50,454 nucleotides of DNA, from assembly GCA_013285855.1 (NCBI GenBank), contig JABDGW010000015.1:1-50454 (forward strand), in the 5' to 3' direction. Origin of the DNA: Bacteroidota bacterium (lineage in GTDB: Bacteria; Bacteroidota; Bacteroidia; Chitinophagales; Chitinophagaceae). Below the pieces are notes generated by a model. That model was not told the DNA's origin. It made no database searches and saw only the letters and a program-made list of their open reading frames with translations. Each line of letters opens with the position of its first letter. The stretch's first letter is position 1. The translations under genes were made by a program, and so were the position numbers. Shown one piece after another: positions 1-6,943 of the stretch.

Positions 1-959
1 ATATTCTTTAATTCATTATTTCTTCTCTTATTATCCAGCACCATTTCTTCTACATACCTGCATAACACCTGTAGTTGAAATGATTCTATATCTTCTGTAT
101 CATTGTCAGTAAGATAATTCAGCATTTTTTTTATAGCATCGTCATCATAAGTAAATGCATTGGAAATAAAATTGCCTTCTGCTGAATCTTCTATTGATGC
201 CGGGTTCTTTATTGCTTTGGTTGCTTCAATGCGGTCAAATGGTTTTAGCTCATACGTTTTAGTTACCATTCCGGGTATGGCATCTTTTAAATTTGTTAGC
301 AGGCTGAATTTATCTGAACGTATTGTAAAGAGAAGTTTTACAGGAATAGGTTCATACAGCAAACCAAGTTGTTCATCAGTAAGGTGATCAGATGAAGGAT
401 TATTTTCTGATTCATTTATTTGATCAAGATATTCCTGCGGAATGGTAGGGTTAAGCAATTCTGCTAAATTCTCCTTGAATGCTTTAACCTGTTCCACCGG
501 GTAAGTGAACAACTCTTCAAACTGATCAAAGAAAATAAAATAAGTTTTTTTTTCGGTGCCGGAAATTTGCAGGCTTTTAAATTGATGCCATAACGAAAGC
601 CCTTTAGTATTCTCAATCAGCTTATCTAAAAAAGTAGGTGCTATAGTAAACCTTGCTTCGATCTCATTAAATACTTTTTGTAAAGGCGATGTGGTTTCAT
701 AATTATTTTCTCCGGGTTCTTTACTTACATAACTATTAAACCTGCAAAGGATGATCTCGTAATTTTTCTTTCGCAATTCAGGTATGATGGCTGCATTTAC
801 AAGAGAACTTTTGCCCAGTCCGGATTTAGAAAATAAAACAACTAACGGTTCTACATTAATAAATGTAAGCAGGTTCTTTTTGTCTTTGTCTCTGCCAAAA
901 AAAAGATCAATGTCTGTTTCCTCAAAAGGGCGCGGACCTGGGTATCTGTATGAAGGCAT
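1..959 (-). CDS. nSTAND-type P-loop NTPase, C-terminus cut by the window edge
   Basis: The reverse strand is open from an ATG at 957-959 to the left edge, so the first ~319 residues are visible. It opens with YPGPRPFEETDIDLFFGRD, the entry motif I associate with novel-STAND (nSTAND1-like) NTPases. A Walker A motif (SGLGKSS, about residues 46-52) and a Walker B-like FIFFDQFEELF follow. STAND NTPases usually sense a trigger, oligomerise on ATP and release an effector; sensor repeats would lie past the edge. The start is 8 bp downstream of the SIR2-like gene stop, on the same strand, so the two are probably co-transcribed. I infer that this is the switch of a conflict system whose effector is the upstream SIR2-like protein. 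The family call is fairly firm; the biological role is inference. Confidence 0.82.
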   Translation of the reverse strand, partial: MPSYRYPGPRPFEETDIDLFFGRDKDKKNLLTFINVEPLVVLFSKSGLGKSSLVNAAIIPELRKKNYEIILCRFNSYVSKEPGENNYETTSPLQKVFNEIEARFTIAPTFLDKLIENTKGLSLWHQFKSLQISGTEKKTYFIFFDQFEELFTYPVEQVKAFKENLAELLNPTIPQEYLDQINESENNPSSDHLTDEQLGLLYEPIPVKLLFTIRSDKFSLLTNLKDAIPGMVTKTYELKPFDRIEATKAIKNPASIEDSAEGNFISNAFTYDDDAIKKMLNYLTDNDTEDIESFQLQVLCRYVEEMVLDNKRRNNELKN

Positions 960-967
960 AGTTTGGC

Positions 968-2104
968 TTAATTAGAAGGTAATTGTTTTATCTGGTCAAT
1001 GTCAGATTGTATGGCATTTATCAATTGATTTCTGAAACTATTCTTTTCAATGGTAAGATCATCGTCACGCAGCGTACGGTTTATTTCTTTTTCTCTTATT
1101 TCATTCCAACTGCCGGTTAATCCCGTAACTCTATCAGGTAAATTATATTTTGTTTCCAGCTCTCTTAATTTTTTCAGCGCATCATCAAACCGGTTTGTTT
1201 CTAACAGCGGGGTAAAGTCTGTCATTTGAGGTACTTTCGGGCCAGAAGTAAATTCTCTTAATTTCAGCCCGCTTTCAATGCATTTGTTATAAAGTGTATT
1301 TACAAATGAATCGAGTTTATCATCAATAAATTTTATTTTAAAATCTGTTTCGCAAATGCTTAAAACATCATCTTCATCCCCGCTGCTTAAAGATATTCTT
1401 TGAAATTCTGCATTATGATCATCAAGCTTAAACAATCTTAAAAGCAATTGAACGTACCACCTGTCAAACTTAAAGCCCAGGAAAATAATTTCATCTGCTG
1501 ATTTTACAAGATCCTTTAATTCAGTTGGAATAGCATTTTCATTCTTTAGTAATTCGGAGAGATAATCAAACAGGTCAGCATGAGTAAGCAGCAACGAATC
1601 ATCAAGATTTAATTTTCCAAAAAGATTATATACTAAAGGATTTTCTGCTGTTGGTGTTTCAATCACTTCTTCTGTTTCACCAGGTTTTGGCTTGCTAAAA
1701 TTTTTTGAAAACCATTGATGTTGAAAATTGAGATTGCTTTTTTCAAAAGTTTGCACTAAAAACGGATACCTGCTTACAGCAATAATTGTATTAAAAGGAA
1801 TGGCTGTAATTTTTTTATATGTCTCATCAAAAAAATTATTTTGCTGGCAGTAATTTCTAAACCTGTTTACAAGTTTATTCCTGTTTTGCTTTTCCCAAAG
1901 AAGAAACATTTCATCTTTAGGTATATATTTAAAATACTTGTTTTCCTGAAAATCAGCAGAGCTAACCAATGCCTGGTGATAAGGAACCCCCGGTTCCTTT
2001 AAAACGGTTTCAGGACCTACGAATAAAACGCATTTTCCATCTTTTATCGCGTTTACAAGCTCATTCCAATCATCTACATCCGGAGATTCAGCGGTTGCAT
2101 TCAT
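968..2104 (-). CDS. SIR2-like protein with C-terminal effector-associated (adaptor-like) domain
   Basis: The protein has 378 residues. Residues ~15-290 follow the SIR2_2-type Rossmann pattern: an N-terminal strand-loop CVLFVGPET, a central VYNLFGKLNLDDSLLLTHADLF segment in the place of the usual LHG...LTxxD motif, and EIIFLGFKFDRWYVQLLLRL matching the late 'FiGyslsD' motif. SIR2-like effectors in bacterial immunity typically hydrolyse NAD+. Here the glycine-rich loop and the LHG histidine are replaced (VGPE, LFG), so activity is uncertain. Residues ~305-378 are helical and resemble the N-terminal ~75 residues of the divergent gene at 2211: both have AL, LxGxW/Y and RxDDLxI in the same order. 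This suggests homotypic adaptor domains (EAD-like). The nSTAND gene follows after 8 bp. Length and start look normal. Transcription probably starts in the 106-bp divergent spacer. Confidence 0.75.
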   Translation of the reverse strand: MNATAESPDVDDWNELVNAIKDGKCVLFVGPETVLKEPGVPYHQALVSSADFQENKYFKYIPKDEMFLLWEKQNRNKLVNRFRNYCQQNNFFDETYKKITAIPFNTIIAVSRYPFLVQTFEKSNLNFQHQWFSKNFSKPKPGETEEVIETPTAENPLVYNLFGKLNLDDSLLLTHADLFDYLSELLKNENAIPTELKDLVKSADEIIFLGFKFDRWYVQLLLRLFKLDDHNAEFQRISLSSGDEDDVLSICETDFKIKFIDDKLDSFVNTLYNKCIESGLKLREFTSGPKVPQMTDFTPLLETNRFDDALKKLRELETKYNLPDRVTGLTGSWNEIREKEINRTLRDDDLTIEKNSFRNQLINAIQSDIDQIKQLPSN

Positions 2105-2154
2105 ATTTCGGCGGTTTAATTCAGTGTTTGAAAATTCATAGCTATTGCGTGTTT

Positions 2155-2193
2155 CAAATATAAGTTTTCAAAATCATTTTATGAATATATTTG
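2155..2193. promoter_or_regulatory. Divergent promoter boxes between the SIR2-like gene and the EAD gene
   Basis: TATATTTG occurs on the minus strand at 2155-2162 and on the plus strand at 2186-2193. Both match the Bacteroidota -7 consensus TAnnTTTG and face outward toward the starts at 2104 and 2211. I could not identify convincing -33 boxes. The two boxes are 23 bp apart, so a single regulator could control both arms. This is a motif match only. Confidence 0.4.
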
Positions 2194-2210
2194 AGCTTAA
2201 GTTTTAACTT

Positions 2211-2786
2211 ATGACAACAAATGAAGTTCGCAGATTGGTTTCTAACAACCAATTACAACAAGCACTTAATGCATGTGACCAATTAGGATTGGATGATGAT
2301 TTTAAAGGGAAGGTCTCGCAACTTAAAGGAACCTACCGGGAATATAATAATCATCGTATTGACGGGGATATGCGCAATGATGATTTAGAAATAATGCGGG
2401 CAGGTTTAACAAAGAAAATTCTTTTGTTTTTATCAGAATATGAAATTGTTTGCATTACAGATTTGAAGAAAGATTTTGTTGAGCTTACCGATACTATTGA
2501 ACAAACTGCAACGCATGAAGACAAAGCAGTTGTGGTTGATGAAGCCAAACAAATTACTGAAGATATAGCGAGTATTGATAATGCTGAGAAAAAAGAAGAT
2601 ATTAAACCCAGTGTTATTAAACGTATTGGAGATTTTATTATAAAATTTGAGGATAAAGATTCACCGCAAGGTAAAGTACTCAGCACTGTGAAAGATGGTG
2701 TAAGCATGCTACAGCAACTTGGAAAAAAATATAATTCAGTTGCGCAATGGTTTGCTCTTCCACAAATACCAACTGTTTTTTTATAA
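2211..2786 (+). CDS. Small protein with N-terminal adaptor-like (EAD-type) domain
   Basis: The protein has 191 residues and no signal peptide. Residues 1-75 are predicted helical and resemble the C-terminal domain of the SIR2-like protein at 968-2104 (AL near residue 18, then LKGTYREY and RNDDLEIMRAGL). Residues 80-130 are acidic and probably coiled coil. The end (EDKDSPQGKVLS, then KKYNSVAQWFALPQIPTVFL) looks like a conserved compact module that I cannot name. The gene is divergent from the SIR2-like/nSTAND pair across a short spacer with promoter boxes on both strands. I infer that it bridges or regulates the SIR2-like effector through like-with-like domain contact, as proposed for effector-associated domains in STAND-based conflict systems. 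Its own function is unknown. Confidence 0.65.
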   Translation: MTTNEVRRLVSNNQLQQALNACDQLGLDDDFKGKVSQLKGTYREYNNHRIDGDMRNDDLEIMRAGLTKKILLFLSEYEIVCITDLKKDFVELTDTIEQTATHEDKAVVVDEAKQITEDIASIDNAEKKEDIKPSVIKRIGDFIIKFEDKDSPQGKVLSTVKDGVSMLQQLGKKYNSVAQWFALPQIPTVFL

Positions 2787-2812
2787 GCTGTTAAAATGAA
2801 ATAATAATAAAA

Positions 2813-2842
2813 AACCAGTTGCTAAAAACAACCGGTTTTTTA
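2813..2842. terminator. Bidirectional rho-independent terminator
   Basis: A nine-position stem (AACCAGTTG at 2813-2821, CAACCGGTT at 2829-2837) has one A/C mismatch on the plus strand, which becomes a G-U pair on the minus strand. A-runs and T-runs flank it on both sides. It lies between the converging genes ending at 2786 and 2859 and probably ends both. Confidence 0.75.
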
Positions 2843-2858
2843 TTAAAGTTTGCTGTTA

Positions 2859-4346
2859 TTATTTATCAACTACAAAATTTTGAGTAAGGCTTCCTTTGGA
2901 AGATTGCACATGAAGCATATAAACTCCTTTCTGTAATTTAGGTGAAGAAAAGCTCCACCTGTTTGTTCCCGCAACTGCAGATTTATTTTCTGAAAGTATT
3001 GTTGTACCAACCATATCTGTTACAAATACAGAATACACTTCATTTTGAGGCACTGTAAGCTGCACTGTAAACTGTCCTCTGTTTGGATTAGGTGATAATT
3101 TCAGATCAAGACTTGCAAAATTGTTTGTATAACCTTTCATTTCACCGGCTTTTTGCGAATCATCAATTACACGTTCAATTTCGCCGGTATTTTCGTTGAT
3201 GGAATATAATTCTCCTTTACTATCTTCTCCAAAACTTACATACGCGGCATCATCTTCATTCAGCATAAAAATATTCATCCAGCTTTGATTCTTTTTAAAA
3301 ACAACACTGTATTTGCCCGTGCAGTAATCATTATAAATATACATGCCATACATTTTAGGATATTTAGAACCGCGGTACACGAAACCACCGGTAATTGCAG
3401 CGCAAGGATTTTCTGTATGACCATATTCCACAATAGGAAAAGTATAAGGCAACCCGTTATAATCACAGGCGTCGAATTTGTAATTATGATTGCCTTCATA
3501 ACAACTCCATCCATAATTCCTGCCACCTTTCGCACCATTTTTTTGCAAGTTTATTTCTTCCCATTTGTCCTGTCCAACATCGGGCAGCCAAAGATCACCG
3601 GTTAATTTATCAAAACTGAAACGGAATGGATTGCGCAAACCACAAGCCCATATTTCATCTTTTGTATCGGGCCTGTCAATAAAAGGATTGTCTTTTGGAA
3701 TCGAATAGTCTCTGCCTCTTTTTTTGTCTGGTTTATTTACATCAATGCGAATCATTTTTCCCAGAAACTTACTAAGATCCTGTGCATTATTGTGTGGATC
3801 ACCGGCAAAACCTCCATCACCAAACGTTGCATACAAATAACCATCAGGTCCAAACTTTAAACATCCTGCTTTGTGATTTACATAGTTTGCACCTTTTGGT
3901 TGGTTAACTATAAGCAAAATATCTTCGCTGTTTTTTAAAGCTCTGTTTGGATTATTGGGATCAACTGTAAAACGAGAAATATGGCTGTTGCTGTCTAAAC
4001 CAATATAATTTACATAGAAATACGGTGAGTCAGGATAATTTGGATGGAACGTAAGGCCCAACAAACCGCGTTCATCATAGCCATTTGGAAAAACGGTAAA
4101 CACTTCGTCAGTTATATCAAGAAAAGGATTTTTAGTCATCTTTTTTCCCGACGAATCAATCACCCAAATCTTACCAAGCCTTTCCACAATAAACAGGCGG
4201 CTATCGCCGCAACTGGCCATATCAATTGGATACTTAAAATTTTTTGCAAAAGGCGCTAATTCTAATTTAGGAAGATTGTTTACACTTTGCGCTTTTGCAA
4301 AAAGCTGCAGGCATAAAAATGCACCCACGAGGATACGTGTTTTCAT
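2859..4346 (-). CDS. Secreted PQQ-dependent sugar dehydrogenase-like beta-propeller with T9SS sorting domain
   Basis: The protein has 495 residues. A signal peptide (MKTRILVGAFLCLQLFAKAQ) is followed by a soluble glucose/aldose dehydrogenase-type six-bladed propeller (about residues 30-400). Typical motifs are ERLGKIWVID, DERGLLGLTFHP, HKAGCLKFGPDGYLY and WACGLRNPFRFSFD. The last ~80 residues (from LDLKLSPNPNRGQF to TQNFVVDK) are a type A T9SS sorting domain, so the protein is probably exported through the outer membrane and anchored or released. The family oxidises sugars with PQQ, but many Bacteroidota members are uncharacterised and substrate cannot be read from the sequence. The gene stands alone, convergent with the conflict module and divergent from the acyltransferase. 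Family call firm, substrate unknown. Confidence 0.88.
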   Translation of the reverse strand: MKTRILVGAFLCLQLFAKAQSVNNLPKLELAPFAKNFKYPIDMASCGDSRLFIVERLGKIWVIDSSGKKMTKNPFLDITDEVFTVFPNGYDERGLLGLTFHPNYPDSPYFYVNYIGLDSNSHISRFTVDPNNPNRALKNSEDILLIVNQPKGANYVNHKAGCLKFGPDGYLYATFGDGGFAGDPHNNAQDLSKFLGKMIRIDVNKPDKKRGRDYSIPKDNPFIDRPDTKDEIWACGLRNPFRFSFDKLTGDLWLPDVGQDKWEEINLQKNGAKGGRNYGWSCYEGNHNYKFDACDYNGLPYTFPIVEYGHTENPCAAITGGFVYRGSKYPKMYGMYIYNDYCTGKYSVVFKKNQSWMNIFMLNEDDAAYVSFGEDSKGELYSINENTGEIERVIDDSQKAGEMKGYTNNFASLDLKLSPNPNRGQFTVQLTVPQNEVYSVFVTDMVGTTILSENKSAVAGTNRWSFSSPKLQKGVYMLHVQSSKGSLTQNFVVDK

Positions 4347-4598
4347 AATTGAACATTTTAGTGGTTAAAAATTACTGGAGAAAACAGCTGTAGCAATTAC
4401 GCCTGAGGCAAGTTTAAGACGCTTCGAAAGCAAAATTTAATTTAGCCGGCAATCGCTTTCGGGTTTACAGATTTAGCTATTTAAACTTATTCAGGGGCAA
4501 TAGTACAGGTATGCAATTATTAAACTTTGCCTTTAAAAAAAAGGTTGCTGCTTTGTAAATTTTTTTAAGCAACGATAAATCTGTACTCAAAAAGCTTA

Positions 4599-5786
4599 TT
4601 GATTATTATATATGTTTGCATTCATCAACAATTTTGGCTTATCATTCCCGCGGAAATAAATACAAGAACAACCACACCTGCAAAAACTCCGGAAAAATTC
4701 AGCATACGCAAACTGCTCTTCCCGTACGATTATAAAAAAGATCATTTTAAAGCATTAGATGGTTTAAGAGGTTTAGCTGTATTGCTTGTTGTTTTAAGCC
4801 ACGCAAGTCTTCATAAAGTTTACATTTTTCCGGGTGCAGATTTTTCAGGAATGGGTAAGCCCGGTGTGTTTTTGTTTTTTGTACTAAGCGCATATTTATT
4901 AGACAGGCAAATTATTGTTGGCTTTGTAAACGGTAAAGCCAATGCAAAATTTTGGGCTAATTATTTTCTTCGCCGTTTTATGAGAATTTTTCCGCTTTAT
5001 TTAATTGCTTTATTGGTTTTTTATGGATGTTTTAAAATGGGAGTAAAAGCTTCCTGGATACAGGATATTCCAACGATTTGGAGACATCTTACTTTACAAC
5101 AGGGGTTAGGTATTTTTTGGTCAATTGCAGTTGAGTTTAAATATTATTTTATATCACCTTTAATAATGGCTTTCTGTAACTATGTATTGAAATGGAATTT
5201 AAAAAAGGTTACTGCCTTTCTTGTTGCATTAATGATTGTATCTATTTACTTACAGGCAAAATATAAGTATGATGAAATTACATTGATAAGATATTTACCT
5301 GTGTTTTTGGTAGGAACATTGATTTCTATTTATGAAGTTTTGCTCGGGAAAAAAAGAGATCTGAAAGTTTTTAAAAGCAAAAGCTTTGAATACGCAGGAT
5401 GGTTTTGCAGCCTGCTTATTATCATTTCCATTCCTTCTTTGTATAGCTATTTATTTTTAAACGAGGGACAGAAATATCCTTTATCAGATTCCATTTTCTA
5501 TTTGCCTTACGCAATAATCTGGTCAGTTATTTTGTTAGCAGCGAAATATGGCAGCGTTCATATTTTAAAAAGATTTTTTGAAATAACTGCTATTCGGTTT
5601 TTAGGTATTGTAAGTTTCAGTATTTATTTATTTCACGTACTGATTTTAAATTTTGTTGAAATGCGCAAACTGCATATACCAAATTTTATACAGTTTTATG
5701 TATTCATATTACTTGCCTCTATAACTTCTTTCTTAAGTTATGTATTGATTGAAAGAAACCTGCAGAAGATAAGGATCAAATATTAA
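4599..5786 (+). CDS. Acyltransferase 3 family (OafA/YrhL-like) membrane protein
   Basis: The 395-residue reading frame has about ten hydrophobic segments and the family's opening signature, KALDGLRGLAVLLVVLSH, around residue 55. These enzymes sit in the inner membrane and O-acylate surface polysaccharides, peptidoglycan or small molecules. The histidine after the first membrane segment (LSHAS) is the usual catalytic candidate. The frame has no ATG before residue ~90. The given start is a TTG at 4599, and the ~55 residues before the signature are not conserved in type, so the true start may lie later at a non-ATG codon. The gene stands alone and runs toward hldD-purL. A string of hairpins at 5830-5919 separates it from hldD. 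Substrate unknown. Confidence 0.85.
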   Translation: MIIIYVCIHQQFWLIIPAEINTRTTTPAKTPEKFSIRKLLFPYDYKKDHFKALDGLRGLAVLLVVLSHASLHKVYIFPGADFSGMGKPGVFLFFVLSAYLLDRQIIVGFVNGKANAKFWANYFLRRFMRIFPLYLIALLVFYGCFKMGVKASWIQDIPTIWRHLTLQQGLGIFWSIAVEFKYYFISPLIMAFCNYVLKWNLKKVTAFLVALMIVSIYLQAKYKYDEITLIRYLPVFLVGTLISIYEVLLGKKRDLKVFKSKSFEYAGWFCSLLIIISIPSLYSYLFLNEGQKYPLSDSIFYLPYAIIWSVILLAAKYGSVHILKRFFEITAIRFLGIVSFSIYLFHVLILNFVEMRKLHIPNFIQFYVFILLASITSFLSYVLIERNLQKIRIKY

Positions 5787-5829
5787 TTTTCGTTGTTTAA
5801 ATATAGAAATAGTAAACGTTACTTACGTC

Positions 5830-5919
5830 ATTCCCGCGAAAGCGGGAATCTCATAATTAGATTGTTTGTATTCGTAAGAATGAGATGCCCAATCAAGTTG
5901 GGCACGACGATAAAGTCGT
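5830..5919. repeat. Cluster of three hairpins, REP-like, in a convergent intergenic gap
   Basis: Three separate inverted repeats lie in 90 bp. They are ATTCCCGC-GAAA-GCGGGAAT at 5830-5849, TGCCCAA-TCAAG-TTGGGCA at 5886-5904, and ACGAC-GATAAA-GTCGT at 5904-5919. The first is a GC-rich stem with a GNRA-type loop in otherwise AT-rich DNA, a form common among dispersed extragenic palindromes. The cluster could stabilise or end the converging acyltransferase and hldD transcripts. None is followed by a clear T-run, so terminator function is unproven. Confidence 0.6.
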
Positions 5920-5941
5920 TGACTTTATTTAAGAGTGATAA

Positions 5942-6943
5942 TTAATAATACTCCTTCTTCGAAAGATAATTTCTTACATAATCATCCACGCCTTCTTCAA
6001 GCGATATAAAAGATTCTTCATAACCGGCATGTTTTAGCTTTAGCATAGATGCTTCTGTAAAATATTGATAGGTATCTTTTATATCGTTAGGCATATCTAT
6101 ATAAGTGATGTTTGGTTGCTTATCAAAGGCGGCGAAAGTTGCATTTACCAAATCGTTGAATGTTCTTGCCTTGCCGGTTCCTACGTTATAAATGCCATTT
6201 TTTACAGTTGTCCATTCAAGCTTCTTCATTGCATTATACATCCACCAAATAACTTTTATTATATCTTTTACATAAATAAAATCGCGCAACTGCTCACCAT
6301 CTTTAAACTCTTCTTTATAACTTTTAAACAGTTTTACACAACCGTGTGTTTCTATTTGTTTGCAGGCATGAAATATAACACTAGCCATACGCTCCTTATG
6401 ATATTCGTTAGGACCGTATACATTAAAAAATTTTAAACCTGCCCAAAGCGGCGGCGCGTTTACCTGCTGAATTGCCCATTTATCAAATTCATTTTTACTT
6501 ACACCGTAAGGGTTTAAAGGCTTCAGGTCACCCAGCATTCTGTCGTCATCATCATAACCTAATTCACCATTACCATAAGTTGCGGCAGACGATGCATAAA
6601 TAAGCGGAATATTATAAGCTGTGCAATAATTCCATACATCTTCTGAGTATTCAACATTTAATTCCCGATGAATATTGTAATCAAATTCTGTTGTGTCAGT
6701 TCTTGCGCCAAGATGAATTACAAATTCAATCTTTGGTTTATTTTCATCAAGCCATTCTAATAGTAGCTCGCGGTCAACGAGATATTTGAATTTTTTATGT
6801 TTCCAGTTTTTTTGCTTTTCTGCTTCAGTAAATTTATCAACCAGGATAATATTTTCAATCCCCTGTTCATTCAAATACTGAACCATGCAACTGCCTATAA
6901 AACCTGCTGCACCTGTAATCAATATCAATGATTGTTTTTCCAT
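5942..6943 (-). CDS. hldD: ADP-L-glycero-D-manno-heptose 6-epimerase
   Basis: The protein has 333 residues, the usual length. It is a short-chain dehydrogenase-type epimerase with the NAD(P)-binding motif GAAGFIGSC at residues 11-19, the catalytic YGVSK (about 146-150) and an ASSAATYG segment before it. The stretches GLKFFNVYGPNEYHK and DFIYVKDI are characteristic of HldD/RfaD. The enzyme converts ADP-D-glycero-D-manno-heptose to the L-glycero form, the last step in making the heptose donor for lipopolysaccharide core. Its ATG overlaps the purL stop by one base (TAATG), so it is translationally coupled to purL although the pathways are unrelated. No other heptose genes are in the window. Confidence 0.93.
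   Translation of the reverse strand: MEKQSLILITGAAGFIGSCMVQYLNEQGIENIILVDKFTEAEKQKNWKHKKFKYLVDRELLLEWLDENKPKIEFVIHLGARTDTTEFDYNIHRELNVEYSEDVWNYCTAYNIPLIYASSAATYGNGELGYDDDDRMLGDLKPLNPYGVSKNEFDKWAIQQVNAPPLWAGLKFFNVYGPNEYHKERMASVIFHACKQIETHGCVKLFKSYKEEFKDGEQLRDFIYVKDIIKVIWWMYNAMKKLEWTTVKNGIYNVGTGKARTFNDLVNATFAAFDKQPNITYIDMPNDIKDTYQYFTEASMLKLKHAGYEESFISLEEGVDDYVRNYLSKKEYY

Noticed and set aside
3285-3605. Antisense frame opposite the sugar-dehydrogenase-like gene
   Set aside because: It lies wholly within a well-conserved coding region and has no domain features.
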